A stretch of 64,000 nucleotides of DNA from NCBI GenBank assembly GCA_016717705.1, contig JADKFD010000013.1, positions 1 through 64,000 of the forward strand, written 5' to 3'. This DNA comes from Rhodanobacteraceae bacterium (lineage in GTDB: Bacteria; Pseudomonadota; Gammaproteobacteria; Xanthomonadales; SZUA-5). Position numbers and translations under genes: made by a program. Of the stretch, positions 24,315-34,429 are shown one piece after another (position 1 is the first letter of the stretch; each line of letters begins with the position of its first letter). The notes beneath the pieces were generated by a model. It made no database searches. It had not been told where the DNA came from and worked only from the letters and a program-made list of their open reading frames with translations.

Positions 24315-25301
24315 GTGATCGAGATTTCGCGGATAGCACCGTTGAGCGGCGTCCAGGACGCCGGTCGTGGGCAATGGCGAAGCCTGGGTGTGCCCCAATC
24401 CGGTCCCCTCGACGCATGGTCGCACGCCGTCGCGAACGTGCTGGTGGGCAATCTTCCGGATGCTGCAGCGATCGAAATCGGCAGTGGACGAACACAACTG
24501 AGATTCACCGAAGCGGCGCTGATCGCCATCACCGGTGCGCGCACGCCGGTGACTGCCGGCAGCGTGTCCTTGCCGCTGTGGCGGCCCTTCGCGGTGGCAG
24601 CCGGCAGTGTGCTGGCGATCGATCCGCCCCTGCTTGGCGCGCGCAGCTATCTGGCCGTGGCGGGTGGACTGACCAGCGAACAGGTCCTCGGCAGCCGCAG
24701 CGCACAGATGCGCGGCGACGGCTTTCCGGGCCTTCTGCGTCGCGGCGATTGCCTTCCGTTCATGCCATCGGCGATCGAGAAATGGCCCGTGCTGGCGCCT
24801 GGAACGCGCGGGTCGGCGCCGCGGATAGCGCCCTGGTGGGCCGATGGCGAACCCTTGCTGGACCTGGAGGCGCATGCGGGTCTGCGCGTGATCGACGGTA
24901 GCGACCTGCACTTGCTCCAGGATCGCCGTGCGCTGTACACCCAGACCTTTGAGTTGACCGCCGGGAGCAACCGGATGGCGGCCGCGCTGCACGGGGAGCC
25001 GCTCAAGATTGCCGCATCCGCTTCACTGACCAGCGAACCCGTGGTGCCGGGGACCGTGCAACTGCCGCCCGATGGCCAGCCGCTGATCCTGTTGGCCGAA
25101 GCGCAGACGGTAGGCGGCTATGCGCGCATCGCGCACGTGGCCAGCATCGATCTGGCGCGGCTCGCACAGCGGCGACCGGGATCAGTGATTCGCTTCGAAC
25201 CGATCAGCATTGCCGCGGCCCAGCGGCTCTGGCTGTGGCGGCGCGAGCGCCTGATGCGGCTGCGGATAGCCGCGCTGGCGCGCTTGCAGGGCAAGCGGTG
25301 A
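24315..25301 (+). CDS. pxpC: 5-oxoprolinase subunit PxpC (KipA family)
   Basis: 328 residues, GTG start 3 bp after pxpB. Allophanate-hydrolase subunit 2/KipA fold: PLSGVQDAGRGQWRSLGVPQ at the N-terminus, GPLDAWSHAVANVLVGN, and SYLAVAGGL in the middle. It ends in a tandem word array; the stop codon TGA is the first part of the repeat 'gtgagtggtgagt'. That repeat sits in the 142-bp gap before pxpA, otherwise the widest gap in the operon. Confidence 0.92.
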   Translation: MIEISRIAPLSGVQDAGRGQWRSLGVPQSGPLDAWSHAVANVLVGNLPDAAAIEIGSGRTQLRFTEAALIAITGARTPVTAGSVSLPLWRPFAVAAGSVLAIDPPLLGARSYLAVAGGLTSEQVLGSRSAQMRGDGFPGLLRRGDCLPFMPSAIEKWPVLAPGTRGSAPRIAPWWADGEPLLDLEAHAGLRVIDGSDLHLLQDRRALYTQTFELTAGSNRMAAALHGEPLKIAASASLTSEPVVPGTVQLPPDGQPLILLAEAQTVGGYARIAHVASIDLARLAQRRPGSVIRFEPISIAAAQRLWLWRRERLMRLRIAALARLQGKR

Positions 25302-25329
25302 GTGGTGAGTAGAGAATGGTGAGTAAAAC
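25298..25329. repeat. Short tandem word array (ggtgagt)n
   Basis: gtgagtggtgagtagagaat then ggtgagtaaaac: imperfect copies of tggtgagt. The reverse complement of a closely similar array is found at 49698-49731. Its first bases overlap the pxpC stop codon. Confidence 0.7.
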
Positions 25330-25443
25330 CCGGCGCGGTTGCTGCAGCGACGCAGGCGTCGCGAGCGTTGGGCGACGCAGCGCTCGCTCTGGACCGCCAC
25401 CAACCATCGAGGCGATGATCGTTGTCCTGGAGCGGGGTGGCCG

Positions 25444-26199
25444 ATGCGCGATCGCTGTGATCTGAACGCGGACCTGGGCGAGAGCTTCGGCGCCTGGCGC
25501 ATGGGCGAGGATCAGGCGCTGTTGGCGCAGATCAGTTCGTGCAATATCGCCTGCGGTTTCCACGCCGGTGATCCACTGACCATGCAGCAGACGGTGGCGG
25601 CCGCGCTGCGCTGCGATGTGGCGATCGGCGCGCATCCCAGCCTGCCGGACCTGGTCGGTTTCGGCCGCCGCGAGATGCGCATCGCCGCCGATGAATTGCA
25701 GGCGCTGACGCTGTACCAATGCGCCGCGCTGAGTGGCTTCGTCCGCGCTGCGGGTGCGCGCATGCAGCACGTCAAACCGCACGGCGCGCTTTACGGCATG
25801 CTGGCGCGTGAGGCACAACTGGCGCGCGCATTTGTCGTCGCCGTGGCCGGTCTGGATCGCACGCTGGCGATTTTTGGCCCGCCCCAGGGCGCCTTGCGCG
25901 ACGCCGCGCACGCCGCCGGCCTGCGCTATTGGCGCGAGGGCTTTGCCGATCGCGGGTACCTGCCAGAAGGGACGCTGGTGCCGCGCGATCGTCCGCATGC
26001 CTTGCTGGCGCTGCCGGTTGCACGCGAGCAGGGCCTGAAACTGGCACGAGGCGAGCCGATCTGCGCCAGCGACGGCAGCCCGTTGCAACTGGAGATCGAA
26101 ACCCTGTGCCTGCATGGCGATGGCGCCGAGGCCCTGGAACTGGCGCGACAGCTGCGCAGCGACCTCGATCAGGCCGGCATCGCCGTGCGCGCACCGTGA
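25444..26199 (+). CDS. pxpA: 5-oxoprolinase subunit PxpA (LamB/YcsF family)
   Basis: 251 residues. The N-terminus CDLNADLGESFGAWRMGED and the segments SSCNIACGFHAGDPLTM, GAHPSLPDLVGFGRR and VKPHGALYGML are diagnostic for LamB/YcsF proteins. It supplies the catalytic subunit for pyroglutamate hydrolysis together with PxpBC. The frame is open upstream of the ATG at 25444, but that part lies in the non-conserved gap. Its TGA overlaps the GTG start of the DUF969 gene. Confidence 0.94.
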   Translation: MRDRCDLNADLGESFGAWRMGEDQALLAQISSCNIACGFHAGDPLTMQQTVAAALRCDVAIGAHPSLPDLVGFGRREMRIAADELQALTLYQCAALSGFVRAAGARMQHVKPHGALYGMLAREAQLARAFVVAVAGLDRTLAIFGPPQGALRDAAHAAGLRYWREGFADRGYLPEGTLVPRDRPHALLALPVAREQGLKLARGEPICASDGSPLQLEIETLCLHGDGAEALELARQLRSDLDQAGIAVRAP

Positions 26200-26870
26200 G
26201 CGCTGCCACGTGGTGGGCGCTGCTGCCGGTGGCCGTCGTCGTGCTCGGTTTCGCGTTGCGCCAGCACCCGGCGCGCGTCGTGCTGGTAGCCGCGCTGAGC
26301 GCCGGTCTGGTCGGCGGGATGGGCGTGGTCGGCCTGCTGGAAACGCTGGGGAGCGGCTTTCTCAGCGTGCGCTACCTGCTGCTGATCGTGCTGGCGCTGC
26401 CGGTGATAGCCCAGGTCGAGGCGCATGGTCTGCGCGCGCTGGCCAGGCGCCTGGTCGGCAGTTGGCGCGGTGCGCGTCCGGGGCGCCTGTTGCTGGGCTA
26501 TCTGGCCCTGCGCCAGGGCTCGTCGGCGCTCGGCCTGACCAGTCTGGGTGGCCATCCACAGATGGTGCGGCCGCTGGTGGCGCCGATGGCGGAGGCCGCG
26601 GCGGAACAGGAGCCCGGCGGCGCCGATGCGAGCGAGCGCGAGCGCACGCGCGCGCTGGCGGCAGCCACCGACAATGTCGGACTGTTCTTTGGCGAGGACC
26701 TGTTCCTGGCGTTTGGCGCCGTGCTGCTGATGCAGGCCTTTTTTGCCGAGCGCGGCGTCGAACTGGCGCCGCTGGAAATCGCGTTGTGGGGCTTGCCAAC
26801 GGCGCTGCTCGCCTTCCTCATCCATGGCGTAAGACTGCTCTGGCGCGATCGCCAGCGGGGTCGGGCATGA
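26196..26870 (+). CDS. DUF969 membrane protein, putative 5-oxoproline permease subunit
   Basis: 224 residues with about six hydrophobic segments (WWALLPVAVVVLGFAL, VVLVAALSAGLVGGMGVV, YLLLIVLALPVIAQ and a long C-terminal hydrophobic region). It starts with GTG at 26196, overlapping the pxpA stop, and overlaps the DUF979 start by ATGA. DUF969 and DUF979 pairs sit with pxp genes in many bacteria and are taken to import 5-oxoproline; transport is inferred from this association. The motif LGLTSLGGHPQMVRPLVAPM is conserved in the family. Confidence 0.85.
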   Translation: MSAATWWALLPVAVVVLGFALRQHPARVVLVAALSAGLVGGMGVVGLLETLGSGFLSVRYLLLIVLALPVIAQVEAHGLRALARRLVGSWRGARPGRLLLGYLALRQGSSALGLTSLGGHPQMVRPLVAPMAEAAAEQEPGGADASERERTRALAAATDNVGLFFGEDLFLAFGAVLLMQAFFAERGVELAPLEIALWGLPTALLAFLIHGVRLLWRDRQRGRA

Positions 26871-27798
26871 CCCTGATGCCGCTCTACGTGCTGCTGGGCA
26901 GCTATTTCGCGCTGATCAGCTGGCGCGCGGCGCACGACCGGCTGCGCCCGGCCGCTGCCGCGCGCAGCGCTTTCTTCGGCATCCTTGCGCTGCTGTTCCT
27001 GATCGGCGACCTGCTGCCGCTGCCACTGGCGGGCATGCTGGTGCTGGCGCTCGCGGTGATCGCCGGCTGGGGATTGCCGCAACAGACGGCAGCGCCGACA
27101 TCGCCGCAGGAACAGCATGGCAGCGCGCGCCTGCTGCTGCCGGTGCTGGCGATACCGCTGCTCACCATCGTGCTGACCTTGTCCCTGCCGCACTTCACGC
27201 TCGCGGGCGTGGCGTTCACCAAGCAATCTGCGGCGCTCTATGGCCTGGCCTGTGCCTGCGTGATTGCCCTGGCCCTGGCGTTGGCGATCACCCGCAACGA
27301 GCCGGCGGTGGCGCGCTGGCCCGCGGTGGCGATCTGTTGGAGTCGATCGGTTGGGCCGTGCTGCTGCCACTGCTGCTGGCGGTTCTCGGGACGCTGTTTG
27401 CGAAAGCGGGCGTGGGCGATGCGCTGGCGCAGGCGATCGGTCTGCTGATGCCATTGGATGTGCGCTGGGTGGCGATACTCGCCTATGGCCTGGGCATGGC
27501 GCTGCTCACCATGGCCATGGGCAATGCTTTCGCGGCCTTTCCGGTGATCGCCGGTGGTATCGGCATGCCGTATCTGGTGTCGCTGCATGGCGCCGATCCG
27601 GCGCCGATGGCGGCGATCGGCATGCTGTCGGGTTATTGCGGCACGCTGATGACGCCGATGGCGGCCAACTTCAATCTGGTGCCGGTCGCGTTGCTCGATC
27701 TCACCGATCGCAACGCCGTGATCCGCGCGCAGATACCGACCGCCCTGCCGCTGCTGGCGGCCAATCTCGTCCTCTTGGGGTTGCTCTGCTTCCGATGA
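26867..27798 (+). CDS. DUF979 membrane protein, frameshifted
   Basis: The first 150 residues (MTLMPLYVLLGSYFALISWR...) run in one frame to ITRNEPAVARW, and the rest (GGDLLESIGWAVLLPLLLAV...GLLCFR) continues in another. One base is missing around 27311-27325 in a G/C-rich stretch; restoring it gives a normal DUF979 protein of about 310 residues with eight to nine membrane segments. The coding pattern is otherwise intact on both sides, so a sequencing indel is as likely as a real mutation. If real, the inferred 5-oxoproline permease would be inactive. It overlaps pcp by ATGA. Confidence 0.8.
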
Positions 27799-28400
27799 AA
27801 GCCCAGGTGCTGCTGACTGGTTTCGAACCCTTCGCGGGCGATGCCCGCAATCCGTCGTCGGAGGCGTGCGCACTGCTCGACGGCAGCGAGTCGCGCGGCC
27901 ACCGGGTGCGCAGTCTGTGCCTGCCCACCGCATTCTCGGCGGCCGCACTGCAACTGCTGCGCGAGATCGCACGCAATCCGCCGGCGCTGGTGATCGCCAC
28001 CGGCCTCGCCGGGGGGCGCAGCGAAATCACGCCGGAGCGCTTCGCCATCAACTTCGCCGATGCGCGCATTCCCGACAATCGCGGTCGCCAGCCGCGCGAG
28101 CGCACGCTGGTGCGCGGTGCACCGCTGGCCTATGCCAGCACGCTGCCGGTGTCGCGCATCGTCGAGCGCCTGCGCCGGGCCGGCATTCCCGCTGCGCCTT
28201 CGCTGTCGGCCGGCGCCTTCGTCTGCAACGAGCTGTTCTTCCGCCTGCGCCATGCGCTCGAAGGCAGCAAGGTTCGCGCCGGCTTCATCCATCTGCCCTA
28301 CGCCAGCGAGCATGTCGTCGATCGACCTGGATTGCCGAGCTTGCCACTGGCCACGCTGGCCGAGGGGCTGAGGATCGCCGTCGCGGTGTCCCTGGCCTGA
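27795..28400 (+). CDS. pcp: Pyroglutamyl-peptidase I
   Basis: 201 residues. Cysteine peptidase C15 that removes N-terminal pyroglutamate from peptides. All elements are present: N-terminal LLTGFEPFAGDARNPSSEA, Glu81 in SEITPERFAIN, Cys144 in AGAFVCNELFF and His166 in FIHLPYA. It is the last gene of the pxp operon, overlapping DUF979 by 4 nt, so released pyroglutamate can be passed to PxpABC. Length matches the family. Confidence 0.94.
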   Translation: MKAQVLLTGFEPFAGDARNPSSEACALLDGSESRGHRVRSLCLPTAFSAAALQLLREIARNPPALVIATGLAGGRSEITPERFAINFADARIPDNRGRQPRERTLVRGAPLAYASTLPVSRIVERLRRAGIPAAPSLSAGAFVCNELFFRLRHALEGSKVRAGFIHLPYASEHVVDRPGLPSLPLATLAEGLRIAVAVSLA

Positions 28401-28549
28401 TGCCCGGGCGCAGTCCCAGGGTGTGGCGACAGTCGCGCCGGCGCGCTTGCGAGTGCCTGCGGAGTTTGCAGGCACCCTGGGCGCGTGGCGAGGCGCCCGT
28501 GTGGCAACATAGAACGGTCTGATGGCGCTTTTCCCAGGAGGAGCTGGCA

Positions 28550-29287
28550 ATGGCGCGGTTCCCGACTACGCGCTGGAGCGTGTTTACTGCGGCGCGCGAT
28601 GACCCTGCCGCCGCGCGCACCGCGCTGGAGCATCTGTGCCTGGCGTATCGCCCGGTCGTGCTGGCGGTGGTGCGCCGACGGTTAGGCGCGAATGCGCAGG
28701 CGGAAGACCTGACGCAGGCCTTTTTCACCGCGATGATCGAGCGCCGCATCGAGACCCAGGCAGATCCGCTGCGCGGGCGCTTCCGTACGCTGCTGCTGAC
28801 CGCGCTCAACCGTTATCTGCACAACGCGCAGGCCGCGCGCATGGCCGTCCGTCGTGGCGGCGATCAGGTGCATGCCGACATCGATGACCACGCCGGCGCG
28901 ATTGTCGATGCCGAGCCCGATCCAGAGGGCGTGTTCCTCCGCCACTGGGCGCTGACCGTGATCGAGCGTGCTCTGGCGGCGGTGCGCGCGGAGACCGCTG
29001 CAGCCGGCAAGGGCGCGCTGTTCGATGCCCTGCGTGATTATCTGGTCGAAGCGCCCGACAGCGACGACTACGCCCGCCTGGCGCTGCAGTTCGGCATGCG
29101 CCCGAACACGCTGGCAGTCGCCGTACACCGCTTGCGCCAGCGGTTGCGCGCCAGTGTGCGCGCCGAACTCGCCGAAACGGTCGGTTGCGACGACGATGTC
29201 GACGCGGAATTGCAAGTGTTGCGCGGCGCGCTGGGAGGCGGGTGGCGGCGAGTGGAGGGAAGGGCAGCCGCCAGCACCGGCCTGTAA
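28550..29287 (+). CDS. ECF-like RNA polymerase sigma factor (kinase-associated type)
   Basis: 245 residues. Region 2 is seen in LGANAQAEDLTQAFFTAMIE with FRTLLLTALNRYLHN after it, and region 4 in YARLALQFGMRPNTLAVAVHRLRQRL. The N-terminal PTTRWSVFTAA is typical of ECF factors encoded beside Ser/Thr kinases. A strong AGGAGGAG precedes the ATG. A second, related protein is encoded 57 bp downstream, then the kinase. No anti-sigma factor is nearby; control by the kinase is inferred from context. Confidence 0.82.
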   Translation: MARFPTTRWSVFTAARDDPAAARTALEHLCLAYRPVVLAVVRRRLGANAQAEDLTQAFFTAMIERRIETQADPLRGRFRTLLLTALNRYLHNAQAARMAVRRGGDQVHADIDDHAGAIVDAEPDPEGVFLRHWALTVIERALAAVRAETAAAGKGALFDALRDYLVEAPDSDDYARLALQFGMRPNTLAVAVHRLRQRLRASVRAELAETVGCDDDVDAELQVLRGALGGGWRRVEGRAAASTGL

Positions 29288-29344
29288 TCGACGCGGCCGC
29301 GCCCGGTAGCAGATGGACGATCGACAGCCATCCATGGGGGATGC

Positions 29345-30085
29345 ATGCCGGAACCATCGCAGCAAGGCGAAGCGGCCAACTCGGCCGAGATGTTCAACCA
29401 CACGCGCTGGTCGCTGGTCGCCGCAGTGCGCGAGAGCGCGCCCGACGGCAACCGCAATCCGCTCGAGGAACTCAGCGCCAGTTACTGGTTCCCGGTCTAC
29501 GCCTGCATCCGCCGTCATGGTCACGCGCCGGCCCTCGCCCATCGGCTGGCCGGCCGCTTCTTCAGCGCATTGGCCGGACAGATCCGTGAGCAGGCGCCGG
29601 CCGGCTTCGGTCGCTTCCGGGTATTCCTGTTCGATCGCCTGCAGCGCTTCCTGGGGGGGATCGGCGATGAAACGACCGTGGCGATCGACCCTGCGATGGC
29701 AGCGGAAATCGATGCCCTGGAGCAGCGGCTGGCGAGCGAGCACAGCGGCAATTCAGGACCGGATTTTGCCTTCGAACGCAGTTTTGGCCTGCAGGTACTG
29801 GCGCGCAGCCGCGAACGCCTGGCCGACGAGACCCGGCGCAGCGAACGTGGCGCGATGTACCAGCGTCTGGCGCCGTTCCTGACCGTTGAACCACCACCCG
29901 GCGCGATGGGTGCACTGGCCGCCGACCTTGGCATCGGCACGCTCGCGGTACAGGTGGCGATCAAGCGCCTGCGCCAGCGCTTCCGCGAACTGGTCGAAGC
30001 GGAACTGGCGGAAACGGTGACCAGTCCGGCCGAACTGGAGGCCGAACGCGCGGCGCTGCTGCGCGCACTGGCGGGGGCGCCATGA
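29345..30085 (+). CDS. Second ECF-like sigma factor, diverged paralogue
   Basis: 246 residues, sharing NHTRWSLVAAV at the N-terminus and a region-4-like LAADLGIGTLAVQVAIKRLRQRFRELVEAELAETV end with the preceding protein (LRQRLRASVRAELAETV). Region 2 is degenerate: the acidic DLTQ motif of the first protein is replaced by LAHRLAGRFFSAL, so it may not bind core RNA polymerase normally. Its stop codon overlaps the kinase start (ATGA), implying coupled synthesis. It could act as a partner or antagonist of the first sigma factor (inference). Confidence 0.7.
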   Translation: MPEPSQQGEAANSAEMFNHTRWSLVAAVRESAPDGNRNPLEELSASYWFPVYACIRRHGHAPALAHRLAGRFFSALAGQIREQAPAGFGRFRVFLFDRLQRFLGGIGDETTVAIDPAMAAEIDALEQRLASEHSGNSGPDFAFERSFGLQVLARSRERLADETRRSERGAMYQRLAPFLTVEPPPGAMGALAADLGIGTLAVQVAIKRLRQRFRELVEAELAETVTSPAELEAERAALLRALAGAP

Positions 30086-33000
30086 GCCTGCCGGCGACCT
30101 CGGTCAATCCCGGTGCCGGCCCGTCGCTGCAGCCCGAAGTGGCGGCACTCGCGCAACTGGCATTCGCCAGCTCGACGCCGGCCGCCACGCGGGTGGCCGC
30201 CGGCGGATTGGCCGCAGCCTTCGCTACCGCCAGCGCCGATGCGCTGGATCTCGACCTCAGCGATCCCGAGCAGTGCCATTTCGGCGACTACACGCTGCGC
30301 GCCAAACTCGGCCAGGGCGGCATGGGCGTGGTCTACCGCGCGCAGCAGCATTCGCTCGACCGCGAAGTCGCCGTGAAGCTGCTGGCGGCCGGACCGTGGG
30401 CCTCGCCCGGCTTCATCGAGCGCTTCCGCCTGGAGGCGCAGAGCGCCGCGCGCATGCAGCACCCGAACATCGTCACCATCCACGAGATCGGCGAGCAGGA
30501 TGGGCTGCCGTTCTTCTCGATGCGCCTGGTGCGCGGACAGTCGCTGGCCGAGCGGGTCACGCGCGGCGGCGCGTTGTCGGCTCGCAATGCGGCGGCGATG
30601 TTGCGCACCGTGGCCGAGGCGGTCGACTACGCGCATCGCCTGGGCGTGTTGCACCTCGACCTCAAGCCCGGCAACGTGTTGATCGACGAGCAGGGCGAGC
30701 CGATGGTGGCCGACTTCGGTCTCGCCCGTCGGCTGGAAGAGACGCTGGCGGGGGTGGAAGAGGTTTCCGGCACGCCGAGCTACATGGCGCCGGAACAGGC
30801 CACTGCCGGCGGCCGCATCGGCGTCGCCACCGATGTCTATGCGCTCGGCGCCACACTGTACGAGGCGCTGACCGCGCGGCCCCCGTTTCGCGGATCCACT
30901 GCGCGCGAGACCCTCGAGCAAGTGGTCCGCACGCTGGCGCCGGCGCCGCGCATGTTCGACCGTGCGATCCCGCTGGATCTGCAGGCAATCTGCATGCGCT
31001 GTCTGAGCAAGGATCCCGGCCGCGCGCTACCCGAGTGCACGCGCGTTGGCCGAGGACCTGGGCGATTTCCTCAAGGGACGCGAGGTCAAGGCGCGTCCGC
31101 TGAATCGCCCGCAGAAGTTGTGGCGCCTGGTCCGTCGCGAGCCACGACTGAGCGCGCTGGTGACGCTGTTCGTGGTGTCGCTGCTGGTCGGACTGCTGGG
31201 CACCACGGCGCAGTGGAATCGCGCCGATGCCAATGCCACGGATGCGCGCGAGCTTGTGGGGCGAGCGGGCGCAGGCTGCCGAAAGCGCGCTGGACGCCGG
31301 TGATGGCTTCCATGGGTTGCATGCGCTGGTCAGCAACCTCAGGGGAAATGGAAGCCTCCGGCAGCGATGCCGCGGCGATGGTGGAACGCCAGCGCATCGG
31401 CACTCTGCTGGCCAATGCGCCGCAACTGGTCGACCGCATTCCGATCGAAGCCGGACAGGTGATCACTTCGGTGGCGCTGTCGCCGGATTCCGCGCGCGTC
31501 GCGATTGCGACCCATTGGCAGGATGGTCGGCGCAGTGTGCGTCATTACGAGATTGCGAGCGGGCGCGAGCTGTGGTCGACGTCCACCGACGGTCTCACGC
31601 GCAATCTGGCGATGGCGCAGGGTGCGCCGCATGGACGGTTGCGTTTCAGCGCCGATGGCGCGCGGATCATCGTCAGCCTGATGCAGCAACCGGTGTTCGC
31701 CGCGCCCGGCACCGCCGACGAGATCGCGCTGGACGCGCAAACCGGCCGCGTGCTGCAGCCAGCCGAGTTGCCGTCGGGACACAGCGACATGGTCTACGAC
31801 GACAACGGCAGCCGCGCCATCGTGCGTGCGCGCACCAATCCGTCGTTGCGGTTTCCCGACCGCTTCCGGTTATCCCTGGTCGACGGATGGCAACCGGTTG
31901 GTCCCTGGCACGACGACGCAGCGAGCATGTGGCTGTTCGCGCCGGACGGCGGATGGCTGCTGCGCACGCTCGACTTCGTGCGCTTCGAGGCGGTCGATTT
32001 CGGCACGCTGGCACCGCGCTGGTCGCTTCAGCTCCCCGAGGGCCAGATGATCCGCGCGTGGCGTTTTGCGCCGGATGGCAGCATCCTGGCACTGGGTGCG
32101 CTGGATGGCAGCGTATTGCTGGTGGACGTCGCCAACGGTAAGACGACCTCGCTGCCATCGGCCCCGTGGACACCGTGCGCTGGCTGGAGTTCGATGCTGC
32201 CGGTCGCACGCTGGCGGCACTGTCGGAAACCGGTACCGTGGTCGCCTGGGACCTGGCGACGCGGCGCCCGCGCAGTGCACCGATACTGGCCAGGGAGGTC
32301 ATCGAACTTGGCCGTGTACGGCTGATCGACGACATGCTGGCGCTGGCCGACGGCATTGCGATCGCCACCTGGCAACTGCCGCCGCTGGGGCCTTTCGACA
32401 ATCAGGCGGTGCCGGCGCCGGCGCGCGTGCTGGGTCGCCGACCTTTTTCTGCGCATTCCTTCGACGTTGATCCGCAGCGGCGCCTGCTGGTTTCCGGCGG
32501 CGCCGAGGGCGCGCTGGGTATCTGGCGCCTGCCGCAGGCGGTGATGATGGATGCGCGCGCCGCGCCGCTGCCGCCGGTCGCACAGGGATTCGATGGTACG
32601 CGCGTGGTCGCCGTCGATGGCCCGCGCGTGCGCATCGTCGACGTCGCCAGCGAGGCCGATCGCGCGCCACCGTTGGTGCATCCGCAGAATGTGGATTTCG
32701 CCGAATTGAGCTTCGATGGTCGCCTGCTGACGACCATCGCCGGTCGCACGCTGCGGGTATTCGATGCCACCAGTGGTGAGCTTCGCGGCCAGCCGATCGT
32801 GTTGCCGGAAACACCCTTGCGGGTGGATCTGGCGCGCGCGGCACCCTTGCTGGTGCTGACCATCGGTCTGAATTCCGACGGCAAATTCCTCGAGCGCCTG
32901 TACAGGCGTCGACCTGGACCGCGTCGAGCTGCGCGATCACGCGCCGCCGCTGCCGCAGTACCTGGCGATCTTCCGCGTCGACCCGCAGGGGCGGTACCTG

Positions 33001-34400
33001 CTGGTTGCGTCAGGCTGGGAACCACGCATCGACATCGTCGATCTCGACGGTGGTCCGAAGTGCGGCTCGCTCGAGCCGGAGGGCGCCAACGCGATGACCG
33101 ACCTGGCGATCGACGCGGCCGGCGACGTCGCCTGGGTGCACATGAGCCCGGGTCGGCGCCGCGCCGCGGTGTTGCGCTGGGACCTGAAGAACTGCAGCGT
33201 GACCACCGTCGCGGAAGCTGCGCATCTCGGGTTGGACCCGGCCCTGCTCGCCCGCGGCGACGGCGTGGTCTTGCACCGCCATCTCGCCAACGGGCTCGCG
33301 CTGTTTGGCCCGGAAGGCCCGCGAGGACGGGTGGCAACGCTGCCGGCCGCGCGCAGCATGCCGCAGCTGACGCTGAGTGCCGATGGTCGCCGTGCCGCGG
33401 TGGCAACGCGCAATGCGGTGCAAATCTACGACCTCGCACAGGGCGAGCGCCTGAGCGCGCGACTGACCGCGCCGCTCGGTGGCAACGACGGCATTGCGCG
33501 GCTGGCGTTCTCGCCGGACGGCACGCGCTTGCTGGCGCGGTCGATCCATGGCCGCTGGCTGACCTGGTCGCTGCCGGCAAGCAAGCTGGCGATCTCTGAT
33601 CTCGAGCAGTTGGCGCTGGTGCTCGATCCGGCAACGGCTACGCGTGAACTCGACGCCGTTGAGCGCGATGCGTTGCGCGCGCTTGCGCGCCGCGCGGTCT
33701 TGCGACGGTTGCTGCCGCCGCGGCAGGCCTGCCGCCGGTACAGCTGGCGCCGGTAGCCGCCGCCGCCATCGATCCCCGCTTTGTGCCGCTGGACCTCGGG
33801 GCGGCGGTAAATGTGAAATTGAATGGCCAGGGACCGCGGATGGCTGCACAGGGCGGGGAACTGGTCACGCTGTCGCGCGGGCCGCATCGGCTCGGCGGCA
33901 TCGACTGGAAGATCGATGGCGGCGTGCAGCTGAGTGGTGGCGGGCCAGCGATCTCGCTGCATCCCACCCATCCGCAGAGCGCCTGGGTGGCGGTGCCCGG
34001 GGTGCCGGCGCGCCGGGTTCACGTGCTGATGTTGGTCCATATTCCGATGCCACCGAACGCACCGCCGCGGCGTGCCGCTCAGGTGCTGCTGCGCCACAGC
34101 GATGGTCGCGAGAGCACCCTCGAAATCATGAGCGTACGCGACGTGGTGACCAACTGGCAGCCGGACATGGCGGCGCCCAGCGCACGCGTGGCCTGGATCG
34201 GCTCACAGCCGACCGCGCTGCGCAGCGGCAGTGGTGGCGGCTTTCTCTTCTCCTACGTCTACGCCGTGAGCCTCGACCTGCCGCCGGGCAGCGCCCCGGT
34301 CAAAGGGCTGCAACTGACCATCGGCGATGGTCCGATGGAGGCGCCGTTGTTTTATGCGGTAACGCTGGAGGTCGATCCGGCCGGGGAGGGCGTGCGATGA
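30082..34400 (+). pseudogene. Very large Ser/Thr protein kinase with WD40-like C-terminal half, about six frameshifts
   Basis: The kinase domain is intact in the first frame: LGQGGMGVVY (76-85), Lys99 in VAVKLL, catalytic Asp193 in HLDLKPGN, DFG 211-213 and GTPSYMAPEQ. The usual HRD arginine is leucine. The frame then breaks near 31022, returns as ARALAEDLGDFLKGREVKARP with a membrane helix (LVTLFVVSLLVGLLG), and breaks again near 31260, 31340, 32155, 32900 and 33725. Joined, the pieces give about 1,440 residues with repeated beta-propeller-like segments (ALSPDSARVAIAT, RFSADGARIIVS, RFAPDGSILALG, AFSPDGTRLLA). Each piece keeps good codon use, so the gene is either recently broken or affected by assembly indels. 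Confidence 0.75.
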
Positions 34401-34429
34401 GTCGGATGGGTCAGGGCAAGTGTTCTGTG

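Noticed and set aside
28401..28549. Possible small gene between pcp and the sigma factor
   Set aside because: No frame with a start, ribosome-binding site and sensible composition in the 149 bp.
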